The notes beneath the pieces were generated by a model. That model was given only the letters and a program-made list of their open reading frames with translations. It made no database searches and had not been told where the DNA came from. Source: Omnitrophica bacterium GWA2_41_15 (GTDB lineage: Bacteria > Omnitrophota > Gorgyraeia > Gorgyraeales > Gorgyraeaceae). Taken from it: a stretch of DNA of 11,737 nt. Positions 5,833-11,674 of this stretch are shown piece after piece (position 1 is the stretch's first letter; each line of letters starts with the position of its first letter). The translations under genes were made by a program, and so were the position numbers. The stretch is from NCBI GenBank assembly GCA_919902485.1, contig CAKKRB010000004.1, positions 1 through 11,737 on the forward strand, read 5' to 3'.

Positions 5833-6792
5833 CTAGCTCAATATTTTTTGTAACATATTAAATAAATAGCCAGTAATAATTATGGCTAAAGTTGTTATGC
5901 CAAAAAAGATCGCTATTAATTTCAGTTTCATGGCCCTTCTAAGCATGATCGCTTCAGGCAGGCTCAGCGCAGCGACAGCCATCATAAATGCCAAAGCAGT
6001 GCCCAGAGGAAAACCTTTCTGAAATAAAACTACCGCAATGGGCACAATAGCAGCGCAGCTTCCATACATTGGGACGCCTATAATAGCAGCAATAGGCACG
6101 GAAAATATCCCAGTCTTACTGATTATAGCCTGAACTGCTTCCTGCGGAACATAATTGTGAATCAAAGCTCCCAGCCCCACTCCGATCAGTACCCAGACCC
6201 AGAGTTTACGCACTATGCTATTAGATTCCTGAATTCCAAAAAGAATCCTCTCTTTTATGCCTTTATACTTTATCTCGGATATTTCTTCGGCGTTTTCAGA
6301 CAGGATATCTTTTTCAACATATTTTTCCAGTTTCATCTTACCCAGGATAACTCCTGACACAATCCCTATAGCCATGCCGCTTATTACATAGGCAAGCGTG
6401 ATCTTCCAGCCGAAAAACCCGAGCATTAAAACTACCAGATACTCGTTGACTAAAGGCGACGTGATTAGAAAAGAAAATGTTATGCCCAGAGGCACCCCGG
6501 CTTTTAAGAAGCTTATAAAAATCGGTATCGAGGAGCAAGAGCAAAATGGCGTAACCGCGCCGAAGAGCGACGCGAAAAAGTTGCCCCAGCCTTTGGTCCC
6601 GGAGATCCAGGATTTTATCTTTTGCTGCGAGATAAAACTCCTTAAGAACCCTATAGCCGCTATTAATACAAATAGAAGCAGAATAATTTTAACGGAATCG
6701 TAGATAAAGAAATTTATGCCGGCTCCCAGCTTAGAACCAGGGTCAAGCTTAAAGACAGAATATGTCAGCCAGTCAGTTATCAACTGCAGCAC
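5833..6792 (-). CDS. permease of the ArsP/DUF318 (YraQ) family
   Basis: A 319-residue inner-membrane permease with about eight hydrophobic helices in two halves around a charged loop (KMKLEKYVEKDILSENAEE). The family signature is clear: TPFCSCSSIPIFISFLKAGV with C84 and C86, then FSFLITSPLVNEY, and in the second half GVPMYGSCAAIVPIAV. ArsP members export trivalent organoarsenicals and roxarsone-type compounds; many relatives are uncharacterised, so the substrate is inferred only as a soft metal or metalloid species. An ATG at 6825 would add 11 residues but has no ribosome site and overlaps the DUF5661 gene by 46 bp. The GTG at 6790-6792 has AGGGGG 6 nt upstream and gives the usual N-terminus (MLQLITDWLTYSVFKL), so it is preferred; overlap with DUF5661 is then 13 bp. 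Confidence 0.92.
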   Translation of the reverse strand: MLQLITDWLTYSVFKLDPGSKLGAGINFFIYDSVKIILLLFVLIAAIGFLRSFISQQKIKSWISGTKGWGNFFASLFGAVTPFCSCSSIPIFISFLKAGVPLGITFSFLITSPLVNEYLVVLMLGFFGWKITLAYVISGMAIGIVSGVILGKMKLEKYVEKDILSENAEEISEIKYKGIKERILFGIQESNSIVRKLWVWVLIGVGLGALIHNYVPQEAVQAIISKTGIFSVPIAAIIGVPMYGSCAAIVPIAVVLFQKGFPLGTALAFMMAVAALSLPEAIMLRRAMKLKLIAIFFGITTLAIIITGYLFNMLQKILS

Positions 6793-7172
6793 GAACTGCC
6801 CCCTTTGTCCGAAGGCTTGCAGCATGGCTGAGATTTTGCTTTTTCTTCCATTTTCTTGTCTAATTTTTCAAACATTCTGGAGAAGAACCATTTCTTTGCC
6901 TTTTTCCCTTCCCAGTATTTTTCCGCTTCTTCTTCCATCTCTTCCAGCCTCGTGTAATAATCAGGAAATTCGTTAAGGTGGGCTAGAGCTATCTTGCCCG
7001 TGGTAAGGCTGTCATTATTCGTGACATTTGTTTTAGAGTCCTGCAGGCCGTGCTCCAGTTCCACATCCATGCCCCGCCTGAATTGCTCAACGTCAAACTT
7101 GTCCCATTTTATTCCGAGCTCGTCTCCTATTTTTTTAGCCTGTTCCGGCGTAAAGTATTTTTTACCGCTCAT
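6780..7172 (-). CDS. DUF5661 family protein with a Cys-Cys tail
   Basis: A 130-residue soluble protein. The core (about 5-85) reads as DUF5661: FTPEQAKKIGDELGIKWDKF, MDVELEHG, TNVTNNDSLTTGKIALAHL and NEFPDYYTRLEEMEEEAE. The family's function is not established. From residue 86 on there is a charged, lysine-rich helix and then QPCCKPSDKGGSSCCS, two vicinal cysteine pairs at 117-118 and 128-129. Such pairs bind As(III), Zn or other soft metals. Together with the downstream permease, with which the gene overlaps, this suggests a cytoplasmic metal or metalloid carrier for the exporter; that is inference. The ATG at 7170-7172 has GGAGG about 7 nt upstream and overlaps the stop of a preceding damaged small frame as ATGA. 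Confidence 0.85.
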   Translation of the reverse strand: MSGKKYFTPEQAKKIGDELGIKWDKFDVEQFRRGMDVELEHGLQDSKTNVTNNDSLTTGKIALAHLNEFPDYYTRLEEMEEEAEKYWEGKKAKKWFFSRMFEKLDKKMEEKAKSQPCCKPSDKGGSSCCS

Positions 7173-7287
7173 TCCTTACCTCCCATCCTGGTTTCTTTGA
7201 ATGCCTCAAGACATCTTTCTGTAATATCCTCTTTTCCCTCAATAGCCTTGAAACATCCTTCTGCCTTCTTGTAATTTTCTGTTTCAT
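7169..7287 (-). pseudogene. small ORF upstream of DUF5661, probably frameshifted
   Basis: One frame (7169-7279) reads ENYKKAEGCFKAIEGKEDI and ends CLEAFKETRMGGKE, with its TGA overlapping the DUF5661 ATG as ATGA, a common sign of coupled genes. It has no start codon: the in-frame stop TAA lies a few codons upstream. The nearby ATG at 7285-7287 is in a different frame and gives a basic 41-residue peptide (7162-7287) with little protein-like character. One extra A in the run after this ATG would join it to the good frame as MKTENYKKAE. So this is either a recently broken small gene or a sequencing slip in an A-run. No family is recognised; the two cysteines of the good frame may be relevant beside a metal permease. 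Confidence 0.35.
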
Positions 7288-7297
7288 ATTGTACCTT

Positions 7298-7327
7298 ATT
7301 TTAATCCTTTTTTATAGCTTATGTCAA
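7298..7327 (-). promoter_or_regulatory. sigma70-type promoter of the DUF5661/permease operon
   Basis: On the minus strand a perfect -35 TTGACA (7322-7327) and a -10 TAAAAT (7298-7303, one mismatch) are 18 bp apart. Transcription would start near 7291, only a few bases before the ATG at 7287 and about 120 nt before the DUF5661 start. Confidence 0.7.
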
Positions 7328-7372
7328 TATGTCCTTCCCGTATCTTTACTTAAACAGGCCGGCTATTATTAA

Positions 7373-7388
7373 TTGCAATATATTGCAA
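7373..7388. promoter_or_regulatory. 16-bp perfect palindrome, candidate operator
   Basis: TTGCAATATATTGCAA is perfectly self-complementary and lies between the divergent DUF5661 promoter and the DUF3047 remnant, 45 bp upstream of the -35. A further ATTGC half-site follows directly. Its symmetry and TTGCAA half-sites suit a dimeric winged-helix repressor such as ArsR, which often controls permeases of this type. No regulator gene is in the window, so the link is inference. Confidence 0.45.
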
Positions 7389-7413
7389 AATTGCGCGGAA
7401 TCGTATAAACTAA

Positions 7414-7824
7414 TGGAAAGTGACCCAGTTCCCTGATAAAACAAAACCCGGTAACGCAGAAGCCGGGTGGATAGAAAAAGATGACTACGCGGCAAGGGTG
7501 TATGTGGTATTCCCGAGCTGGAATTTCACGAATATAAAGAGCATTGAATATATATGGGACGAGAACCTGCCGGATGGGACAATATCCACAAACCCTTATT
7601 TCGGAAATATCAAGCTTATAGTGGCGGAATCCGGCAGAAAGAACATGAATAAATGGGTATTTGAAGAGCGGAATATCTACGAGGATTATAAAAAATGTTT
7701 CAAGGGTACGCCGCCCGCTGTAGGAGCCATAGCTTTAATGACTGACACGGATAATACGCTTTCTACCGCAGAGACGTCGTACAAAAACATACGAGTGGGG
7801 TATAAAAATGACCCATTCGACTAG
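7414..7824 (+). pseudogene. DUF3047 family protein, 5'-truncated
   Basis: The frame from TGG at 7414 to TAG at 7824 encodes the second half of a DUF3047 protein: WKVTQFPDK, DDYAARVYVVFPSWNF, then YIWDENLPDGT, NPYFGNIKLIVAESG, WVFEERNIYEDYKK and ALMTDTDNTLSTAETSYKNI, all recognisable blocks of that family. Complete members are normally exported and have roughly 100 more residues, including a signal peptide, before the WKV block. Here an in-frame TAA at 7411 stands directly before it. The only possible start inside is a GTG at 7420 with no ribosome-binding site, which would give 134 residues. The gene therefore seems to have lost its 5' half through a rearrangement next to the 7373-7388 palindrome. 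DUF3047 has no known biochemical function. A dispersed repeat follows directly after the stop. Confidence 0.8.
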
Positions 7825-7890
7825 TGGTTCGGCAGGCTCACCACCATCTGAATCGTCCTGAGTCTATCGAAGGACAACTAAAAGGAGTCG
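7825..7890. repeat. dispersed TTCG-type repeat with two small inverted repeats
   Basis: The stretch after the DUF3047 stop contains GTGGT/ACCAC (hairpin around TTCGGCAGGCTC) and GTCCT/AGGAC (around CCTGAGTCTATCGAAGG). These blocks belong to the same TTCGAC-AGGCTCACC / CCTGAG-TCGAAGG repeat type that fills the MITE-like element at 10390-10601. The last part, AGTCGAAGG, forms the bases just before the ATG of the HAMP gene, so the repeat supplies part of that gene's leader. Confidence 0.65.
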
Positions 7891-7894
7891 AAGG

Positions 7895-8317
7895 ATGAGA
7901 ACGAAAAATAATAAAAGATACAGGACTTTCGCGAACAAGCTGCACAGGGAGATTTTTTTAACAGTACTGGCTGCTGCTCTTCTGCCATGTTTTATCGTAA
8001 CTATTGCGCTTTATTATTTAATCTTCAACGTTATGTCAGGCCAGTTAGGTATACCTGAAGCAATAGCGTACAATATCATTCCCGCTGCCAGGAAAGTAAG
8101 TTTATATCTCATATTAGCTGCGCCGGCCTCGGTTTGTATAATATTGATTCTGGCATACAGGATAACCTACAGGATAATCGGGCCTTTTGACAGAATAGTA
8201 AGAGAGCTGGACGAATGCGTAAAGGGTAAAAAACTCGACCATATCGTAATAAGGAAAAAAGATAAATTCCAGCCCCTGGTGAATAGCATCAATAAATTAA
8301 TAGATAAGCGCAAATAA
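7895..8317 (+). CDS. small membrane protein with a HAMP domain and no output domain
   Basis: A 140-residue protein: a basic cytoplasmic start (MRTKNNKRYRTFANKLHRE), a first helix at about 20-44, a short periplasmic stretch (about 45-67), a second helix at about 68-88, then a HAMP-like segment AYRITYRIIGPFDRIVRELDE and LDHIVIRKKDKFQPLVNSINKL to the end. HAMP domains normally pass signals from a membrane sensor to a kinase, cyclase or chemoreceptor domain; here the chain stops at the HAMP. Such stand-alone two-helix HAMP proteins occur in several candidate phyla, with unknown role; it might pair with another receptor, or be the remnant of a longer one. GGAG lies 11 nt before the ATG at 7895 and AAGG directly before it. 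Its 3' end converges on the SIMPL gene with 24 bp between. Confidence 0.8.
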   Translation: MRTKNNKRYRTFANKLHREIFLTVLAAALLPCFIVTIALYYLIFNVMSGQLGIPEAIAYNIIPAARKVSLYLILAAPASVCIILILAYRITYRIIGPFDRIVRELDECVKGKKLDHIVIRKKDKFQPLVNSINKLIDKRK

Positions 8318-8341
8318 TGAGCCTTATTTTCTCTTCTAGCT

Positions 8342-9094
8342 CTATTCCGAAATAGAAAACTCTACATTTACCACGGCGTTGACTTTCTTCTCCAATGAAC
8401 TTGTATCGTTATAACCATAATCCGAAATATCATAGGAATTAACAGGCGTTATCTGGAAAACTCCCATCCTGGCTGAACGCATAACTCCTATTTTGTTTCC
8501 AGTAGAAACAGCCATCTGTTCTGCTCTCTTCTTGGCGTTGGAAGTAGCTTCTGCGAGCATTTCAAGTTTAAGCTGTGGAAGTTTTGTATAGAAATACTCC
8601 GGCGCATAAGACATAAACTCAATGCCTTTTTCTATAAGCTCTGTAGAGCATCTTGAGATATCAGTGGTTTTAGTCACATCTTTAGACCGTATCTCTAACC
8701 CCTGGGTTAAGCGATAGCCTTCAATTTCATTTGTATTAGTTCCTTTCTCGGTCTTCTTATATAACACCTCGGTAGCCACTGGGTATATAATAAGCTCTTC
8801 TTGTTTCACTCCGTTATTGGAAAGATATTCTTTTACTGTTACAAGGTCTTCTTTTAGTTTGCTGAAAGCGTCCACCATCTTTAAATCTTTTCTTGAAAAG
8901 CTTGATGTCCACACCATATAGTCTGATACGATATTTTTTTCAGCCGAGCCTGTTACTTTTATTACCTCGCTTGAGAATTTTTTGATCTTGATAAGCCCCT
9001 GTGAAAATATCACCGTAGATACTATGGTTGCCACCACAAAACATACTCCCAGGATAATTATCTGGGTGCTCCTTAAAACCTTAATCCCTTCCAT
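8342..9094 (-). CDS. SIMPL (DUF541) domain protein, membrane anchored
   Basis: A 250-residue protein with one N-terminal hydrophobic helix (about 12-31, IIILGVCFVVATIVSTVIFS) that should anchor it in the inner membrane with the rest outside. The SIMPL/YggE-type domain begins at VIKVTGSAEKNIVSDYMVWT, contains LSNNGVKQEELIIYPV, YRLTQGLEIRSKDVTK and AEATSNAKKRAEQMAVSTGNKIG, and ends with AVVNVEFSISE. SIMPL proteins form ring-like periplasmic assemblies and are linked to oxidative-stress protection in E. coli (YggE); their exact activity is not settled. Length fits the family. The ATG at 9092-9094 has a strong AGGAGG. The leader upstream contains a terminator, so expression may be controlled by early termination. 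Confidence 0.9.
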   Translation of the reverse strand: MEGIKVLRSTQIIILGVCFVVATIVSTVIFSQGLIKIKKFSSEVIKVTGSAEKNIVSDYMVWTSSFSRKDLKMVDAFSKLKEDLVTVKEYLSNNGVKQEELIIYPVATEVLYKKTEKGTNTNEIEGYRLTQGLEIRSKDVTKTTDISRCSTELIEKGIEFMSYAPEYFYTKLPQLKLEMLAEATSNAKKRAEQMAVSTGNKIGVMRSARMGVFQITPVNSYDISDYGYNDTSSLEKKVNAVVNVEFSISE

Positions 9095-9127
9095 GCTTCC
9101 TCCTTTTGTTTACAATTCCAGACCATG

Positions 9128-9168
9128 AAATAAAAAACCTTCACAGAAACTTCTTCTATGAAGGTTTT
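9128..9168 (-). terminator. intrinsic terminator in the leader of the SIMPL gene
   Basis: On the minus strand AAAACCTTCA (9159-9168) pairs with TGAAGGTTTT (9134-9143), 10 bp perfect, with an extra AGAA/TTCT pairing in the loop, followed by a TTTTTTATTT run (9128-9137). It could end the pyruvate kinase transcript. But a promoter lies between that gene and this hairpin, so it would also act on the SIMPL leader transcript, about 40 nt before the SIMPL ATG. Confidence 0.75.
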
Positions 9169-9178
9169 ACTTTATTAA

Positions 9179-9222
9179 CGTCCGGGATTTACCCCTTCCA
9201 ACTCGGGACTTTTATCAGTTGG
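9179..9222 (-). ncRNA. candidate structured leader RNA (possible pseudoknot) before the SIMPL gene
   Basis: Starting at about the predicted transcript start, CCAACU (9217-9222) pairs with AGUUGG (9198-9203). A hairpin GGGG-UAAA-UCCC follows (9184-9195). The first loop contains GUCC (9206-9209), which can pair with GGAC (9180-9183) just after the second hairpin, making an H-type pseudoknot. The terminator and the gene follow. The order of promoter, compact fold, terminator and gene is that of a riboswitch or attenuator. It does not match any riboswitch class I know well (fluoride, preQ1, c-di-GMP I/II, SAM and guanidine types were considered). Confidence 0.35.
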
Positions 9223-9226
9223 TAAT

Positions 9227-9254
9227 AGTTTACCACGTTCTAAATATTTGTCAA
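9227..9254 (-). promoter_or_regulatory. promoter of the SIMPL gene
   Basis: A perfect -35 TTGACA (9249-9254) and a -10 TAAACT (9227-9232, two mismatches) are 16 bp apart on the minus strand; the transcript would start near 9220. The octamer GATTGACA (9249-9256) that includes the -35 is repeated in the same direction at 9271-9278, 22 bp upstream, about two helical turns. Confidence 0.55.
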
Positions 9255-9316
9255 TCCCTGCATGTACCTATGTCAATCTAAATTTTCCGCGCTGCTATCT
9301 ATACGCAACGCGATAT

Positions 9317-10321
9317 TCAACGATTCCTTTCAGTAAATTTGATTATTTTATTCATCATATCCACGGAATCCGCTGGATACAGGCCAACCGCGGTCTCGGC
9401 GGAAAGCATCACGTAATCCGTGCCGTCCAGTATAGCGTTAGCCACATCTGAAACCTCTGCCCTTGTAGGCACGCGGTTTTCGGTCATGCTTTCCAGCATC
9501 TGAGTAGCGGTAATGACAAATTTACCTGCCTTGTTGCATTTTTTTATTATCTCCTTCTGAATCACGGGGACTTCATATATGGGTATAGAGATGCCCATGT
9601 CCCCCCTTGCTACCATGATGCCGTCAGAAACCTTGATTACCTCATCAATATTGTTAATGCCTTCTCTGTCCTCAATCTTGGCAATAACCCGGCACGCTGA
9701 GCCTGCCCCAAGCGCATTTCTTACTTCCATGATATCTTTTTTTGAGCGCACAAATGATTGCGCGATATATTCAAAGCTGTTTTTTTCGCAAAAGAGTATA
9801 TCCTGTACATCTTTACGGCTGATGCCGCCGAATTCAAGCCTTGCCTCCGGGATATTCACACCCTTATGCCCTTTAATCAATTCTCCGGTTATTACCTTAG
9901 CCTTCAGGCTGGTCTTAGTCCTGCCAATCACTTCTAAAGCTATATTCCCATCGTCTATAAATATATGGAAGCCGTTCTTAATAGCCCGCAGGGGGCCTTG
10001 ATAATCAAAATAAACCTTTTCCGGCATATCTTTTATCTTTTTCTGGGTAAGCCACAATGTCTGGTGTTTCCTAAGCTTAACCGGAGCGCCAAGATCGCCT
10101 ATCCTTATGCGATGGCCCTGGAGATCGCCCAGAAGCTTGATCCGCCTGCGGTATTTCTTGTTCAAGAGCCTGATGAGGCTTATTTTATGGATAAATTCCT
10201 GCGGATTGCCGTGAGAAAAATTCAAGCGGCCGACATCCATGCCGGCAAGCATCATCTTTCTGAGCACTGTCTCGTTTGACGACGCCGGGCCAATCGTGCA
10301 GATTATCTTGGTTCTAACCAT
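9317..10321 (-). CDS. pyk: pyruvate kinase lacking the C-terminal domain
   Basis: A 334-residue enzyme for the last step of glycolysis, phosphoenolpyruvate plus ADP to pyruvate plus ATP. The A domain (TIM barrel) and inserted B domain are complete: R32, N34, S36 in GRLNFSHG, D66 in GDLQG, K215 and E217 in AKIEDREG, G240-D241 in VARGDMG, and T271 in VITATQMLESMT. The barrel ends at ETAVGLYPADSVDMMNKIIK and the chain stops at residue 334. Usual enzymes have about 470 residues, so the C domain, which carries allosteric sites and subunit contacts, is missing. One motif differs: GHRIRIG replaces the common GPKIRxG. The ATG at 10319-10321 has only a distant AGGA. The catalytic residues suggest activity without the normal effector control. 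A recent 3' truncation is the alternative. Confidence 0.88.
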   Translation of the reverse strand: MVRTKIICTIGPASSNETVLRKMMLAGMDVGRLNFSHGNPQEFIHKISLIRLLNKKYRRRIKLLGDLQGHRIRIGDLGAPVKLRKHQTLWLTQKKIKDMPEKVYFDYQGPLRAIKNGFHIFIDDGNIALEVIGRTKTSLKAKVITGELIKGHKGVNIPEARLEFGGISRKDVQDILFCEKNSFEYIAQSFVRSKKDIMEVRNALGAGSACRVIAKIEDREGINNIDEVIKVSDGIMVARGDMGISIPIYEVPVIQKEIIKKCNKAGKFVITATQMLESMTENRVPTRAEVSDVANAILDGTDYVMLSAETAVGLYPADSVDMMNKIIKFTERNR

Positions 10322-10329
10322 TGTATTGC

Positions 10330-10615
10330 AGCCGTCCTGCTATGGTACAAAAATTTTATATTATTGCACAGAGCAGGGTGTACCTAAATGAGACTGTTGA
10401 AAAACTGGTAGTCGCAGGCTTTGGTTCGACAAGTGCTTCGACTAAACTCAGCACCCTTCGAAGCATCCTGAGCAACGTCGAAGGGCTCACCATCTCTCAA
10501 AACATCCCGAGCGAAGTCGAGGGATAGCCTGCGATATGTTGCGCAACCTAAAGGTTGCGGCTACCACACGTAGATGACAAGGAGACTTTTTCAACAGTCT
10601 CTAAATAGGACGGCT
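10330..10615. repeat. older inverted repeat interrupted by the MITE-like element
   Basis: AGCCGTCCT (10330-10338) and AGGACGGCT (10607-10615) are inverted copies, and inside them GGTAC (10344-10348) pairs with GTACC (10380-10384). Removing the 10390-10601 element and one TAAAT leaves exactly five bases between the two pairs on both sides, so an imperfect hairpin with a 31-nt loop is restored. It may be an older mobile element or a terminator of the secreted-protein gene. Confidence 0.55.
10390..10601. mobile_element. MITE-like element, 212 bp, with 15-bp terminal inverted repeats and TAAAT target duplication
   Basis: The ends are GAGACTGTTGAAAAA (10390-10404) and its exact inverse TTTTTCAACAGTCTC (10587-10601). 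TAAAT occurs on both sides (10385-10389 and 10602-10606), the expected trace of transposition. No transposase is encoded, so it would need one in trans. Inside are a second inverted repeat, TCGCAGGCT (10412-10420) with AGCCTGCGA (10526-10534), a cluster of TTCGAC / TCGAAGGG / CCTGAGC blocks between them, and a 7-bp hairpin CGCAACC-TAAA-GGTTGCG (10542-10559). The 303-bp gap between pyruvate kinase and the secreted-protein gene is filled mostly by this element. Confidence 0.8.
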
Positions 10616-10624
10616 ATTATTTCC

Positions 10625-11665
10625 TTATATCGCTTCAGCGCCATTCTTCGTAGGCCTTGACCAAAGCTCATAATCGTCATTGGGAATGGGCTGAAGATCA
10701 GAATTTTTATACTTCCCTCTATTTAGATCATACTCATCGTAAAAACCCGCTTCAAACTCATAAACCTCTCCGGTGTCAGGATCGTACAAACGTTCTTTGC
10801 CGAGCATGGCGTCAGACCATTTTTCAGCCGCGGCATCCTGCACTGCGTTCTTGTATTCCCAGGATTCCTGTATTATATCCGATATGTCGTCCCATATCTT
10901 ATTTATCTCAGAAATGCTGTTCCACATCTTATCCTGCATCTGCCTGCATTGTGTTATGTATCTCTCGTCCAGCTGCAGACTCCTGAGGCTCTTTAAAAGC
11001 ACTGCCTCCCATTCCTTGAAATCTTTTTTATAAGAAGAGACGCCTGTGCAGCAAAAACCATAGCCTATGCCTGCGCCTGGGCTTATGCCGTCGTAAGGCA
11101 ATAGCGGTGCGGCGGCTGTGTAAAACATGCCTTCGCCTACGATGTTAAATTCCTTGAACAGGGCGCGTATTACCTTTGCATCCGCGTCCATCAAAGAGGA
11201 ACGCTGCGGAACAGAAGATATGACTTGAAAACTGTTAAGAGCCGGTGTCCCGGGCATGAAATTCTGGACTAGCTGGTTCTGCGCCATAAGATAAAACTGT
11301 TTAAAAAAATTCTCCGCGGTTAAAGGCTGTACAGTCGGCATGTTTATCCACTGGACAGGAAAACCATTCATGCCCATGTACTGGTAATCTATTTGGCGCT
11401 GATGTTCATTTAAATAAACCGGCCCGGCCTCTCCAAAGTAGAATATCCTTCGTATAGGATTCTGAGGATCTCTTATTATAAATGAAAAGGTAGCGCAGCT
11501 TCCCGCTGTAACAACCTCCCACCCCTCTGGTATTTCTATAGTAAAAAATCCCCCATTATACCGCTGCCACTTTACCTGTTTTGCGGTTTCAGCGAAACAA
11601 TCTGAAGCCGCCATGAAAACAAAAACAATGCACAAAAAAATAATAAATTTTCTCAAATTAATCAC
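10625..11665 (-). CDS. secreted protein of unknown function with a DcrB/PsbP-like start
   Basis: A 346-residue protein with a clear signal peptide (MINLRKFIIFLCIVFVFMAA, probable cut after CFA at residue 25), so periplasmic or extracellular. After it WQRYNGGFFTIEIPEGWEVV resembles the opening of PsbP/DcrB/Mog1-like domains (Y-x-F-x-I-P-x-GW). The middle has a glycine-rich GISPGAGIGYGFCCTG stretch. A helical part follows (about 235-285, acidic), and the end is a distinct motif: YDPDTGEVYEFEAGFYDEYD, then NSDLQPIPNDDYELW, a pattern seen at the C-terminus of several secreted proteins of unknown role. The start is a GTG at 11663-11665 without a strong ribosome site. It follows the preceding gene by 9 bp, so the two are probably one operon. 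No function is assigned. Confidence 0.85.
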   Translation of the reverse strand: MINLRKFIIFLCIVFVFMAASDCFAETAKQVKWQRYNGGFFTIEIPEGWEVVTAGSCATFSFIIRDPQNPIRRIFYFGEAGPVYLNEHQRQIDYQYMGMNGFPVQWINMPTVQPLTAENFFKQFYLMAQNQLVQNFMPGTPALNSFQVISSVPQRSSLMDADAKVIRALFKEFNIVGEGMFYTAAAPLLPYDGISPGAGIGYGFCCTGVSSYKKDFKEWEAVLLKSLRSLQLDERYITQCRQMQDKMWNSISEINKIWDDISDIIQESWEYKNAVQDAAAEKWSDAMLGKERLYDPDTGEVYEFEAGFYDEYDLNRGKYKNSDLQPIPNDDYELWSRPTKNGAEAI

Positions 11666-11674
11666 GGTAAGGAA

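Noticed and set aside
6793..6825. ATG start of the permease at 6825
   Set aside because: No ribosome site and a long overlap; AGGGGG sits 6 nt before the GTG at 6792. It remains possible.
7162..7287. 41-residue basic peptide MKQKITRRQK as a real gene
   Set aside because: No clear ribosome site, and the other frame looks more like a protein and ends coupled to DUF5661.
9179..9222. Hammerhead ribozyme suggested by CUGAU in the SIMPL leader
   Set aside because: The core CUGAUGA and GAAA elements are not present.
9179..9222. Known riboswitch (fluoride, preQ1, c-di-GMP)
   Set aside because: Layout is partly similar to small pseudoknot aptamers, but the conserved bases of these classes are missing; kept as an unassigned candidate.
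9579..10001. 140-codon plus-strand reading frame, and others such as 1092-1580 and 4597-5022
   Set aside because: They lie antisense to pyk, tpx/PHP-kinase and trxB, whose proteins are clearly recognisable; the antisense products have no family marks.
10390..10601. CRISPR array from the repeated TTCGAC/TCGAAG blocks
   Set aside because: Blocks are irregular, in both orientations, with no constant repeat and spacer lengths; they fit a MITE/dispersed repeat.
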